From NCBI GenBank assembly GCA_947311125.1, contig CAMZKI010000056.1:1-24661 (forward strand): a stretch of 24,661 bases of DNA, in the 5' to 3' direction. Positions 7,895-17,056 of this stretch are shown in pieces. Both the position numbers and the translations under genes were made by a program. Below the pieces are notes generated by a model that was given only the letters and a program-made list of their open reading frames with translations, did not search any database and had not been told where the DNA came from. Numbering within the stretch: position 1 is the stretch's first letter; each line of letters begins with the position of its first letter. Origin of the DNA: an uncultured Chlorobiota bacterium (GTDB lineage Bacteria; Bacteroidota; Bacteroidia; Bacteroidales; JAADGE01).

Positions 7895-9514
7895 ATGGAA
7901 TATAATAACTCAAAGAAAACAATATATACACCACTAATAATTGCAATTGTTTTAGTTGCAGGAATATTTATCGGAAGAAACTTATTTCCGCCGAATAACG
8001 GCAATATTGATTTTTCTTCCGTCATTAAAAGCTCGTACAACAATAAAATAAGTGCTATTTTACAGTTAATTGAAAACAATTATGTTGAGAATATTTCTGT
8101 TGATACCCTCACAGAAAAAGCTATCCCTCTGATTTTAGAAAATTTAGACCCTCACACCTCCTACCTCCCGCCGAAAGAAAATGACGAAGCTCACGAAAGT
8201 CTTGACGGAAGTTTTGACGGCATAGGAGTGCAATTTAACATAAATAACGATACTGTGTTAATTGTCAATGTAATATCAGGAGGACCTTCTCAAAAAGCAG
8301 GCATTTTAGCCGGCGACCGCATAGTAACCGTAAACGATTCATTAATTGCAGGTGTAGGAATAACAAATGCCGGTGTTATGAAAGCACTTAAAGGTCCGGC
8401 AGGAACAACCGTAAAAATAGGAATAAAAAGAAAAAACATAAAAGATTTAATTTATTTTGATATCGTAAGAGACAAAATACCTCTTTACAGCGTTGATGTA
8501 TCATATATGCTTAATAAAAATACAGGTTATATAAAAATAAGCCGGTTCGCCGGAACTACTTATAAAGAATTTATTGAAGCTGCCGAGAAATTAAAAAATC
8601 TCGGAATGAAAAAATTAGTCCTTGATTTAAGAGACAACGGCGGCGGCTATCTCGGAGAAGCTGTTAACATTGCAGACGAGTTTTTACCTTCAGGAAAAAT
8701 GATTGTTTACACTAAAGGAGCTCACAGAAAACAAACCGAATATAAAGCAACAAACAAAAATAAATTAGTTGATGTTGAATTAGCCGTTCTTATCAACTCA
8801 TGGACAGCATCGGCAAGTGAAATACTTTCGGGTGCCATTCAGGACAATGACAGAGGAATAATTATAGGAAGACGCTCTTTCGGAAAAGGTTTGGTTCAGG
8901 AAGAATTCGATTTCAAAGACCGTTCAGGTGTAAGGATTACTGTTGCCAGGTATTATACTCCTGCCGGAAGGTGCATACAAAAATCTTATAAAAACGGCTA
9001 TGCAGATTATTATTCAGATATTTATAAAAGAGCTGTTGACGGAGAATTACTGTCTGCAGACAGCACAAAATTTCCTGACAGTTTGAAATATACTACCCCG
9101 AGCGGAAAAATTGTTTACGGAGGAGGCGGAATTATGCCCGATTATTTTGTTCCTGTTGATACAACAGTACTGACTGATTATTATCAAAAACTCACAAGTA
9201 AAGGCTTAATTTATAAATTTGCCTTAAATTATACCGATAATAACAGAAAAAAACTGCAAAACTTTAAAACAGCTAAACAAATTAACAATTATCTGGAAAG
9301 TAAAGATATACTGAACGAATTTATAAAATATGCGGAAGATAACGGTGTCAGAAAAAACTCTTACGACTTAAAATATTCAAAAAACTTTATAAACACACGT
9401 TTAAAAGCATACATTGCCCGAAATATTTTAGACAATGAAGGTTTTTTTCCTATTATAAGAGAAATTGACGATGACCTGAAAAAAGCCGAACAAATTTTGA
9501 ATAATTCTAAATAG
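7895..9514 (+). CDS. S41 family C-terminal processing peptidase (CtpA/Prc-like)
   Basis: This is a membrane-anchored periplasmic serine protease of 539 residues. An N-terminal hydrophobic segment at about 11-27 acts as an uncleaved anchor or signal. Residues 40-95 are the helical cap region with LDPHTSYLPP. A PDZ domain lies at about 97-180 (GIGVQF, GPSQKAGILAGDRI). The tail-specific protease domain follows, with LVLDLRDNGGGYLGEAV at 241-257, nucleophile Ser306 in TASASEI, and Lys331 in RSFGKGLVQ as the general base. Spacing of 25 residues between them matches the family. The last 100 residues are a Lys-rich extension. It is third in the dxs - dCMP deaminase - protease run, with no terminator seen between them. 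Substrates are unknown. Confidence 0.92.
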   Translation: MEYNNSKKTIYTPLIIAIVLVAGIFIGRNLFPPNNGNIDFSSVIKSSYNNKISAILQLIENNYVENISVDTLTEKAIPLILENLDPHTSYLPPKENDEAHESLDGSFDGIGVQFNINNDTVLIVNVISGGPSQKAGILAGDRIVTVNDSLIAGVGITNAGVMKALKGPAGTTVKIGIKRKNIKDLIYFDIVRDKIPLYSVDVSYMLNKNTGYIKISRFAGTTYKEFIEAAEKLKNLGMKKLVLDLRDNGGGYLGEAVNIADEFLPSGKMIVYTKGAHRKQTEYKATNKNKLVDVELAVLINSWTASASEILSGAIQDNDRGIIIGRRSFGKGLVQEEFDFKDRSGVRITVARYYTPAGRCIQKSYKNGYADYYSDIYKRAVDGELLSADSTKFPDSLKYTTPSGKIVYGGGGIMPDYFVPVDTTVLTDYYQKLTSKGLIYKFALNYTDNNRKKLQNFKTAKQINNYLESKDILNEFIKYAEDNGVRKNSYDLKYSKNFINTRLKAYIARNILDNEGFFPIIREIDDDLKKAEQILNNSK

Positions 9515-9534
9515 CAAATTATCAAAACAATCGT

Positions 9535-9564
9535 TTGAAAAAACAAAAATTATTATAACATTTG
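9535..9564 (+). promoter_or_regulatory. Possible promoter of the ferredoxin gene
   Basis: TTG at 9535-9537, an 18-base spacer and TAACATTTG at 9556-9564 resemble the -33/-7 pattern, with one extra base inside the -7 box. The implied leader is about 30 bases. The match is imperfect. Confidence 0.3.
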
Positions 9565-9601
9565 CGGAAATTTATATTTTGATAATTTAAAATTAAAAAC
9601 T

Positions 9602-9778
9602 ATGGCTTATTACATTAATCCTGATGAGTGTACCGCATGCGGTGCTTGTATTGACGAATGCCCTGTTGAAGCAATTTCTGAAGGTGCTGATTTTTACACA
9701 ATTGACCCCGATTTATGCACGGATTGTGCGGCATGTGCCGATGTTTGTCCGGTTGAAGCAATTGCTCCGGCAGAATAA
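9602..9778 (+). CDS. 2[4Fe-4S] bacterial-type ferredoxin
   Basis: This is a small cytoplasmic electron carrier of 58 residues. Two complete cluster motifs are present: Cys10, Cys13, Cys16, Cys20-Pro, and Cys39, Cys42, Cys45, Cys49-Pro. Each is followed by VEAI, which reflects the internal duplication of clostridial-type ferredoxins. The protein is very acidic with almost no Lys or Arg, typical of the class. There is no long loop between Cys42 and Cys45, so it is not the Alvin type. It probably serves low-potential reactions such as pyruvate:ferredoxin oxidoreductase, which would fit an anaerobic or facultative lifestyle; this is inference. It stands alone between the S41 protease gene and a strong terminator. 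Confidence 0.95.
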   Translation: MAYYINPDECTACGACIDECPVEAISEGADFYTIDPDLCTDCAACADVCPVEAIAPAE

Positions 9779-9805
9779 AACAAAGAAAGAAGCATAATAA
9801 AACAG

Positions 9806-9830
9806 AAAACCGGTTTTAAGCCGGTTTTTT
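9806..9830. terminator. Rho-independent terminator, probably bidirectional
   Basis: Stem AAAACCGG (9806-9813) pairs with CCGGTTTT (9821-9828) around a 7-base loop. Ts follow on the plus strand, and the A-rich left side gives a T run on the minus strand. It sits between the ferredoxin gene and the convergent receptor gene ending at 9847, so it can serve both. Confidence 0.85.
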
Positions 9831-9846
9831 ATTTTTACGTCAGAAG

Positions 9847-12486
9847 TTAAATTTTAATTCCTATTACAGTTATGTCGTCGTTCTGAATTTTATCTCCCTG
9901 CCAACGATTCAAGGTTTTTAAAAGCCTGCTTCTTTGAATATTAAATTGCAGGTCTCCTATTTCTGCAAGCAAAGCCCTGAAATTCTTTTTCATAAACTTA
10001 GTATCGTTTTCTCCTCCGAACTGGTCCTGAAAACCGTCTGTTGCAAGATAAAGAATATCACCTTTTTTCAGTTGAATTTTGTAATTTCTGAAATTTTTAT
10101 CTTTTAACCTGTCGTAACGTTCGGCACTTACGGATAATTTATCGGCTTTTACTTCCGTCAGTTTATTATTTCTTAGAATAAGTAAATCTATTTTAGCACC
10201 GGCATATTCAAGCAACAATGTTTTAGGGTCAAAATTTATAACTGCCGTATCCATTCCGTCTTTTATATCCTGCCCTTCTTCACCCGAGCGTCCTAACCTT
10301 TCTACAATATCCTTTCTCATTTGCTCTAAAACCAAAGAGGGCTTTATTACACCCTTGTTAATAAAGGCGTTACTCATCATGTCGTAGCCTATGAGCGACA
10401 TTAAAACTCCCGGAACACCATGCCCCGTACAATCTGCAAGGGCAAAAATAATTTTCTCATCTTTGGTTTTATAAGCATAATAAAAATCACCGCTGACTAT
10501 TTCTTTGGGCCTGTATAACACGAATATATCACTAAATAAACTGTTAAGAAACAGCCTGTCCGGCAGTACTGATTTTTGTATAAGTTTTGCAGATTTTATA
10601 CTTTCGGTCAATATATCATTTTGTGCTTTTACCTCTTCAAGAGTTTCTTTAAGTCTGTCATTAATTGACTCTATTTCTGCTTTCTGATTTTCAGCTAAGT
10701 CCTGTTGATTTTTAACATCTGCAGTTCGTGCTGCAATAATCTTTTCAAGATTAGCCTTTATGTTCTGAGTTTCTTCATACAAAGCTGCATTTTCAACAAG
10801 TCCTTTTATTTGGGTTCCCAACTCTTCCAAAACCCTGCTTTCATGCCTTGTAAAAACATTTTTTTTACTTTTTCTTTCGAGATGTATTATTCCTTCGGTT
10901 TTTCCGGAAACAATTAAAGGGACGGTAACAGAAGAGTTTATGTCATATCTCCCGATATATTCTTCCGGAAAATATTTATTGCCTGATGTTTTTGAAATTA
11001 TTTTGCTTTTTCCGTTCTTTAAAACTTCTTTTATCAATAGTGCCGGATAGTCTTTTCCCGGTGTTTTTTCCTGTTCGGGAAACTTCGTCAATAAAATAAC
11101 TTCACTGTTTTTCTCACCTGTGCCAAATAAAAAAGCCCTGTCTGCATCAATGTTTTTACATAAAATTTCTAAAGATTCGTTCAGATTAAAACTTTTCCTT
11201 TTTAAAAGTTCGTTTTTAATGGTGTCAGCATCGGAGATTAATTTATTTAACTCTTCGGTTTCTTTGTAAAGTTTTGAAAAATTAAATGAGAGCAGATAAG
11301 ATTGTGCAAAAATAAATGCAAACAATCCTGCCGGTACAAGATAAATAAAGTTTAAAATTCCGGAAACTACTAAAATATCATTTACTGCCGTAAACAAAAG
11401 GATTAATGTTCCGATAAACGGTATAAGAGAACCGGCTTTTCGCAAAGTAACTGCTTTAATTTGTGCGTACAGGACATAAAATAATGTTACGGCAGACATT
11501 CCGATAAAAATAAACAGCGTAAATGCAAAAGTCTGTAAATTCGTGAATAAAACAAATACAGACAGCAGGATGCTGAGACCGCTTACCGTATAAACAAAAT
11601 ATCTGTTTATATATTCTTTATATGCCTGATAAAAGAAAAGTGCAAAAAATGTTATTCTTGCAAAATTACTTATATAATCAATACGCTTAAGGGTAATCCA
11701 TTTTAAATCAGGAAAATAAAGCGTCAGGAAAGTTTCTCCGTTAGTCGCTAAACTAATCACCTCTGTAAGAAGCAAAAGAGCAAAAAACAGCAATGAATAA
11801 TCTTTTTTTCTAACTACATAGAGCCCGAGATGAAAAAAAGCCATAATAAGCAAAACTCCTGTCAGGAACATTTCATATCCGCGAAGAGTTTTTGTTTCTT
11901 TAAGAACTGACGGTGCCGTTCCGAAGATTATTGAATTTGCAATTCCTCCTTTTCTGTGCTCAAAATTACAAACTTGGATGATAAGATTGACAGTATCTTT
12001 ATCTGTATAAAATATTTCGGTAACTGTTTTTTGCTGAGGCTCACTTGTCTTTTTGTCAATTCCGACTTTTCCTGTTTCCGTAAGCAGTTTTTCATTTGCC
12101 CAGACTTTATATGAACTTTCAATTCGTTTAAGTCTGAGGGCAAAATAGTTTATACTGTCCGGCACTTTAATTTTCAAACGATATGTTCCGTATCCTATAT
12201 TCGGAGTTTTTGAATCCGGAAAAATTACATTGCTCCAAAGCGAAGGAACTGTTACAAATTTCGGGATATCGGAAATTCCTTTATCAAAATCAGAAGGAGA
12301 ATAGAATTTATACGGGTAAAATTCCCAAACTCCGTCTAAATCAAAACTTGTTGATTCGTCAAATTTAAAGTTACTCAAATCTAACAATCCTGTTTTTGCT
12401 TTTTGAGCTTGAATGTTTATTATTCCTAATACAAGCAAAATAAGCAAAAGCACAAAGTGTTTTATCTGTATTTTTTTAACATACAT
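9847..12486 (-). CDS. 7TM-GAF-SpoIIE (PP2C) receptor phosphatase, catalytic residues intact
   Basis: This is an 879-residue receptor serine phosphatase. Residues 1-28 are a signal peptide. Residues 35-190 form a periplasmic jelly-roll sensor of the 7TMR-DISM type (DLDGVWEFY, VPSLW, GYGTYRLKI). Seven TM segments span about 205-401. A GAF domain lies at about 430-570, then a coiled coil to 635. The SpoIIE/PP2C domain (650-879) keeps its metal ligands: Asp667 in SGDFYY, Asp685 in ADCTGHG, Asp817 in ATDGFQD, and Asp870-Asp871 in QNDDITV. Such phosphatases usually act on an anti-anti-sigma STAS protein; none is encoded nearby. The ATG is one base from the stop of the upstream paralog, so translation is probably coupled. 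The ligand is unknown. Confidence 0.9.
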   Translation of the reverse strand: MYVKKIQIKHFVLLLILLVLGIINIQAQKAKTGLLDLSNFKFDESTSFDLDGVWEFYPYKFYSPSDFDKGISDIPKFVTVPSLWSNVIFPDSKTPNIGYGTYRLKIKVPDSINYFALRLKRIESSYKVWANEKLLTETGKVGIDKKTSEPQQKTVTEIFYTDKDTVNLIIQVCNFEHRKGGIANSIIFGTAPSVLKETKTLRGYEMFLTGVLLIMAFFHLGLYVVRKKDYSLLFFALLLLTEVISLATNGETFLTLYFPDLKWITLKRIDYISNFARITFFALFFYQAYKEYINRYFVYTVSGLSILLSVFVLFTNLQTFAFTLFIFIGMSAVTLFYVLYAQIKAVTLRKAGSLIPFIGTLILLFTAVNDILVVSGILNFIYLVPAGLFAFIFAQSYLLSFNFSKLYKETEELNKLISDADTIKNELLKRKSFNLNESLEILCKNIDADRAFLFGTGEKNSEVILLTKFPEQEKTPGKDYPALLIKEVLKNGKSKIISKTSGNKYFPEEYIGRYDINSSVTVPLIVSGKTEGIIHLERKSKKNVFTRHESRVLEELGTQIKGLVENAALYEETQNIKANLEKIIAARTADVKNQQDLAENQKAEIESINDRLKETLEEVKAQNDILTESIKSAKLIQKSVLPDRLFLNSLFSDIFVLYRPKEIVSGDFYYAYKTKDEKIIFALADCTGHGVPGVLMSLIGYDMMSNAFINKGVIKPSLVLEQMRKDIVERLGRSGEEGQDIKDGMDTAVINFDPKTLLLEYAGAKIDLLILRNNKLTEVKADKLSVSAERYDRLKDKNFRNYKIQLKKGDILYLATDGFQDQFGGENDTKFMKKNFRALLAEIGDLQFNIQRSRLLKTLNRWQGDKIQNDDITVIGIKI

Positions 12487-12487
12487 A

Positions 12488-15109
12488 TCAGAATTTTATT
12501 CCCGTAATTAAAAAATCATCTGTTTGTTTTTCAGAAGCTGTTTTTTTCAATATTTCTTCTCTTTCTTCATTATTTTTATCAGAAATATCAAGTAAGTTTC
12601 TTATTATTTTTTCTTTTTCCTGTTTATATATTTCATAATTATCATCCGTAAAATCAAGAACTCCCGTTAAAATAAACATCTTACTTTCCGGACTTACGGT
12701 AATTCTTTTATTAGAATAAAAACGTTTAATATTTTCTTCGTGTTTTTCAACAGGGCTTTTGCTTGAAACATATTCTATAAAGCTGTTATCATAAGAGTAA
12801 AAAACTGAATTATTTGCACCTGAAAACAGTATCTCCCGTTTTTTCTTGTTATAATAAATTACGGCAATATCTACGGCTCCGGTATTTTCAGGAAATTTTT
12901 CAAATTTTTCCTGCAATTGATTAAGAATTATCTTAGGAGAATAGTTTTTTTGATAAATAACGACATCATTTAAAAGTTGATTTGTTAAAACAGATATTAA
13001 AGTGCCGCTTATACCCGAACTTTTTGATTTTACCGATGCGTATACAATCTCATCATCATTAATTTTATTAAACCAAAAGAACGTATTAAACAGTTTCTTG
13101 TCTCCGGTATAATGGTATATAAAGCTTTCCGGAAAAAAGTTTGTTAATTTATTCTTGTCGTGAATAAGTGCTTTTTGTATTTTTTCCGAATAGTTTATTC
13201 CGTCATTAATTTGTTCTGTCTGTTTTTCAAGTTTTTTACTTGTTTCGGATATCTTAGCGTTTTGCTTCGCCAGGTTTTCTCTCTGTTTTTTTAACTTGTC
13301 CGTTCCCGCTTCAATTTCTCTTATTTTTGCGTCAACATCCTTTTCCAGTTTAATATTAAGTTTCTTCAGATTGTTGTAAGAAGTAAAATTGTCCATAAAA
13401 ACAAGAACCTGCGGTTTAATATCTTCTAAGATCCCTACGGCAAGTTTTTCAAAGTCTTTCTTTTCGGAATAATTTTCAAAATATAGTAATCCTGAAACGA
13501 CTCCGTCCTTAATTAACGGGTATGACAATATGGAGTATATTCCGGAGCCTTCAAGATATTTCATATCTTTAGCTTTTACTGCCTCATTTACTATTGTATA
13601 TGTATATTTTTTTGAGGATATGGTTCTTTGAATATTGTATGATGAGAAGTAAGTATTTTCTTTACCCGAGAAAACTTTTATTTTAGTGATTTTAGCAGTA
13701 TCTGTTTTTTTAAGATATTCATTTGTTGCCGTCCAATCATTATCAGAATAAATAAAAATCAAGGCTCTGTCGGCATCAACAACTTCGGAGATTGCTTTAA
13801 GCGGCTCTTTTAAATCGTAGGAACGGGCAGAAAACAAAGCATCTTTAACTTTACCTCTTATGCCTATATTTTTCGTAATTCTCCTTATCGTTTTATATGA
13901 GAAAGCATTTTGCAGGGTAATTAAATATGAATGGAGTATAATAAAAATAAATATTCCGAAAATTGTTAATGAAACAGAGTCGATTATTTGAAGTTCTTTT
14001 AATATGTCATTAACTGCCGTCCCTATAAGAACCAAAACTCCCGCAAAAGAATATATTGCTCCGGGACGTTTTTTTATGATTGCTTTTACTTGTCCTATCA
14101 TCAAATATATCAGAACGATACCGGCTATAATCAAAAAGACGATAAGAGTTTTAGTGTAAACGATTGCCGGTGTTACTAATATAAAAATAATTATCCCCGT
14201 AACGGTAAATGTAAGTATTTTTACAAACAGTTTATTTAATTCTTCAGGAAAAACAGAATAAATAAATAATGCAAAAAACAGAGCTCTGAGATAATTTGAT
14301 ATATAGTTTGTTTTAATAAGAATTTCCCAATTTAGGGAAGGAAAAAAATCCATAAGCAAAATTTCTCCTACCGTAAGGGAAAATAATGCGGAAAAAACTA
14401 AGGTTAAAGAAAAATACAGATTTGATTTATCGTTTCTTCTAAACAAAAAAGCTGCTAAATGATAGACTATCATTATCATAAATATACCGAGCAACAGGAA
14501 ATTCCACGAAATTCTTTTCCATCCGTATTCGTAAACGGCTTTTTCTTTACCGAAAATAACAGGATGCTCTATTCCGCCTTTTTTATGATAAAAATTACTT
14601 ACCTGCAAAATTATTTCACTTGTATCTCCGGATGCTTTAAAAATTATATCCGAAGAAGACCATCGGGGTTTTGAACCTGCTTTATCTTTTCCCGTAATTC
14701 CTTCCTCTCTTAAAAGCTTTCCGTTTACCCAAATTTTATAAGACGACTGAATACGGTTCAGATTTAAGGCATATAATTTATCTTTTTCCGTATTCAGGAT
14801 TTTTATACGATAAGTTCCGAAACCCTGCCCGCTGCCCGATTTATTTTTTTTAATGTTATTCCATAATCCCGGAACAATAATATATTCAGGCTTTATAACT
14901 TTTTTATTTTTAAAATCTTCGGGAGTATACAGTTCAGATTCATAAAATTCCCAATATCCCTTCAGATTTATAACTTTTTCGTCAAGTTCCGTGTTTTTTA
15001 TATCAATAACTCCGTTTTTTACGGATATTTGAGCATACAAACTTCCCGTAATCGTAACGGTAAATAAGTGTAAGATAATTATAAATTTCAGGCTCTGTAT
15101 ATTTTTCAT
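12488..15109 (-). CDS. 7TM-GAF-SpoIIE receptor paralog with degenerate (probably dead) phosphatase domain
   Basis: This is an 873-residue paralog of the next gene with the same order: signal peptide 1-26, DISM-type periplasmic sensor 30-190, seven TM segments about 202-398, GAF about 425-575, a strong coiled coil 580-640, and a SpoIIE-like domain 655-873. Shared stretches include SSYKIWVNGKLL, SNFYHKKGGI, TAVNDIL and DADRA. The phosphatase signature is eroded. SGDFYY becomes FNTFFW (Asp to Thr676), ADCTGHG becomes VKSKSSG (Asp to Lys694), and ATDGFQD becomes LTGVLDF (Asp to Gly816). Only the last pair, Asp864-Asp865, remains. The frame is intact, so the loss is not simple decay. A minus-strand TAGTTTTG at 15191-15198 is a possible -7 box but has no clear -33. 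I infer a regulatory pseudophosphatase. Confidence 0.88.
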   Translation of the reverse strand: MKNIQSLKFIIILHLFTVTITGSLYAQISVKNGVIDIKNTELDEKVINLKGYWEFYESELYTPEDFKNKKVIKPEYIIVPGLWNNIKKNKSGSGQGFGTYRIKILNTEKDKLYALNLNRIQSSYKIWVNGKLLREEGITGKDKAGSKPRWSSSDIIFKASGDTSEIILQVSNFYHKKGGIEHPVIFGKEKAVYEYGWKRISWNFLLLGIFMIMIVYHLAAFLFRRNDKSNLYFSLTLVFSALFSLTVGEILLMDFFPSLNWEILIKTNYISNYLRALFFALFIYSVFPEELNKLFVKILTFTVTGIIIFILVTPAIVYTKTLIVFLIIAGIVLIYLMIGQVKAIIKKRPGAIYSFAGVLVLIGTAVNDILKELQIIDSVSLTIFGIFIFIILHSYLITLQNAFSYKTIRRITKNIGIRGKVKDALFSARSYDLKEPLKAISEVVDADRALIFIYSDNDWTATNEYLKKTDTAKITKIKVFSGKENTYFSSYNIQRTISSKKYTYTIVNEAVKAKDMKYLEGSGIYSILSYPLIKDGVVSGLLYFENYSEKKDFEKLAVGILEDIKPQVLVFMDNFTSYNNLKKLNIKLEKDVDAKIREIEAGTDKLKKQRENLAKQNAKISETSKKLEKQTEQINDGINYSEKIQKALIHDKNKLTNFFPESFIYHYTGDKKLFNTFFWFNKINDDEIVYASVKSKSSGISGTLISVLTNQLLNDVVIYQKNYSPKIILNQLQEKFEKFPENTGAVDIAVIYYNKKKREILFSGANNSVFYSYDNSFIEYVSSKSPVEKHEENIKRFYSNKRITVSPESKMFILTGVLDFTDDNYEIYKQEKEKIIRNLLDISDKNNEEREEILKKTASEKQTDDFLITGIKF

Positions 15110-15271
15110 TTCAGAATACGAACTTAAAAAAAATATTCGACTATTTAAAAAAAATCAGAACAGGTATGCTAAAAATAATTGCTGTTATTCCAAAACTAAG
15201 GCTGTGAATAAGGACATATGTATAATATTATTTAAAAGCGAAAGAAAAGATGTTAAAAAACATTTTCTGTT

Positions 15272-16936
15272 TTATGATTCTATAAGTTTTCTCATTTTTT
15301 GATTTTCTCTTTCTAAATGCGATATTTTTCGCGTAAGGTCCCGTATTTCATTAATTTTTTGTTCAAGTTCTTTTTCTGTTTGACGCAAAAGTTCTGCCCT
15401 TTCACGAAATTGTTCGTTTAATTTTGACGTTTGCATATTTATTTTAGCACTTGACAATGAAGCTGCAATACTTTCGGCTATTTTTTCAACCATTTGAATT
15501 TCTTCGTTTTTAAACTTGTTAAAAGATGCTAATTCTATAATACCCAATACGTTATTTTCTATTTTAAGAGGAACTATAAGCACCGAACGAGGATTTGCTT
15601 TACCTGTTCCTGACTCTATCTCTATATAATCTTCCGGAACTTCAGTCATATAAACCGTGTATTTCTCTAAAGCAACGGCACCTACCAATCCTTCTCCGGG
15701 TTTTATATGTTTTGTGATATATTTTTTTCTGTTGTAAGCATATGCTCCGATTAATTCATAATATATATCTTCAGGATTTTCATCGTTAAGAAAAAATAAA
15801 GCTCCTTGATTTGCATTCATAAAATTAACCAGAGAAGATATTACCGTGTCTGCTAAATCTTGGATATTATCAGAGTGTTTCCGTAAAATGTCGGCAAACA
15901 TTGTCAGCCCTTCATTTGTTTTTTGCCTTTGTTGTTCTTCTTGTTTTCTTATTTTCTCTTCCTGCTGTGTTTTTTGAATATTTCCTCTTAAAGTTAAAAG
16001 AGAATTTCCGAGAGCATCATTTACTCCTGCTGTTTCAAAGTGTGTTTTATAGTTTCCTTTTGCCAGTTCTTTTGAAAAATTAACGGCATTTCTGAGTAAT
16101 GAGGTAAGTTTGTTAAGAGAAGATGTTATCCTGCTTACATCTTTCCCGCTGTTAAGGTGTAAATCTTCAGGCAAATCTCCTGTTTTAAGGCGGTCAAGAT
16201 AATCTTGTATTACAACTAAAGGATTAAATACGTATTTTGTCAATCCGGCGTAAATCAGAGCAGAGAAAGCAATCAGAATAATAAGAAATAAAACAACGTT
16301 TAATTGAGCTGCCCTCAAAAAATCATCTTTTTCTTCGCGTGTTTTTTGATATTGTTTTTCTAAAACATCTTGCAGTATTCTTATATTTTCAAATATTATT
16401 CCTGACGATTCTGATATTTGATTTTGGATTTCCTCCAAATTATTTAACAGCCCCGCCAAAATTTTCTTTTTTGTTTCTTCATCCGAATAATTTTCTATTT
16501 CGGATATTTTAAGTCTTGTTTTTATTAATGATGCTATCAAAGGGTCCGTTTCTTTTTTATAAATATTTGATAACTCTTCAGTTATTTTCAGAAGTTTTTC
16601 ATTACCTAAATTAGTGTTTATTTCAGAAACAGAGTTTTTTAATTGTGCTTTATATTTCAAAAATGCACTTGAATTTAAGTTGTGTTGTTTCATTAATCCC
16701 GACAGTTCTTCCTTATTTTCTGTCCCGATAACACTTTTTATAAGCATTTGCTCATTATCAAAAACATTTTTTAATTTTTCCGTTGTTTTTTGCAGGTAAA
16801 TTATCGTCTGAGTTTTATTGTCGGAAGTAATAAATCCGTTTATAAAAACAATTTCTCTTATACCGAATATAACGGTAAGCACTGATATTATTCCTAAACC
16901 GATAAAAAGTATATTATTAAGAGTAAGTTTTTTCAT
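15272..16936 (-). CDS. Two-TM HAMP-GAF coiled-coil signalling protein without recognised output domain
   Basis: This 554-residue inner-membrane sensor has TM1 at about 8-28, a long helical periplasmic domain at 29-210 and TM2 at 212-232. A HAMP domain starts at 233 (YVFNPLVVIQDYLDRLKTGD) and is followed by a second HAMP-like repeat to about 320 (ELAKGNYKTHF, LGNSLLTLRGNI). A Gln/Glu/Lys-rich linker then leads to a GAF domain at about 345-498 with KPGEGLVGAV and NPRSVLIVPL. Residues 500-550 are a heptad-like coiled coil. No histidine kinase, GGDEF, methyl-accepting or phosphatase domain follows before the natural stop. It lies just upstream of the receptor pair in the same orientation, 162 bases away. 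The periplasmic part resembles four-helix sensor domains of chemoreceptors; its ligand is unknown. Confidence 0.85.
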   Translation of the reverse strand: MKKLTLNNILFIGLGIISVLTVIFGIREIVFINGFITSDNKTQTIIYLQKTTEKLKNVFDNEQMLIKSVIGTENKEELSGLMKQHNLNSSAFLKYKAQLKNSVSEINTNLGNEKLLKITEELSNIYKKETDPLIASLIKTRLKISEIENYSDEETKKKILAGLLNNLEEIQNQISESSGIIFENIRILQDVLEKQYQKTREEKDDFLRAAQLNVVLFLIILIAFSALIYAGLTKYVFNPLVVIQDYLDRLKTGDLPEDLHLNSGKDVSRITSSLNKLTSLLRNAVNFSKELAKGNYKTHFETAGVNDALGNSLLTLRGNIQKTQQEEKIRKQEEQQRQKTNEGLTMFADILRKHSDNIQDLADTVISSLVNFMNANQGALFFLNDENPEDIYYELIGAYAYNRKKYITKHIKPGEGLVGAVALEKYTVYMTEVPEDYIEIESGTGKANPRSVLIVPLKIENNVLGIIELASFNKFKNEEIQMVEKIAESIAASLSSAKINMQTSKLNEQFRERAELLRQTEKELEQKINEIRDLTRKISHLERENQKMRKLIES

Positions 16937-17000
16937 ATTTTACTTAGGAGAATTAAAATATTTTATTTAAAAGGATAAAAATAAAAAATAAAAATGAGAT

Positions 17001-17031
17001 TAAAACAAAAAGGACGGAAATAAATCCGTCC
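17001..17031 (-). terminator. Rho-independent terminator after lspA
   Basis: On the minus strand, GGACGGA (17031-17025) pairs with TCCGTCC (17018-17012) around a 6-base loop and is followed by TTTTTGTTTT. It lies 26 bases beyond the lspA stop. The plus strand has no T tail, so it acts on minus transcripts only and separates lspA from the HAMP-GAF gene. Confidence 0.85.
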
Positions 17032-17056
17032 GAAAAAAGTTTATTTAGAGAATACA

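Noticed and set aside
15251..15262. TGTTAAAAAACA inverted repeat between the HAMP-GAF gene and the receptor gene as a terminator.
   Set aside because: Only four A/T-rich base pairs in the stem; too weak to call.
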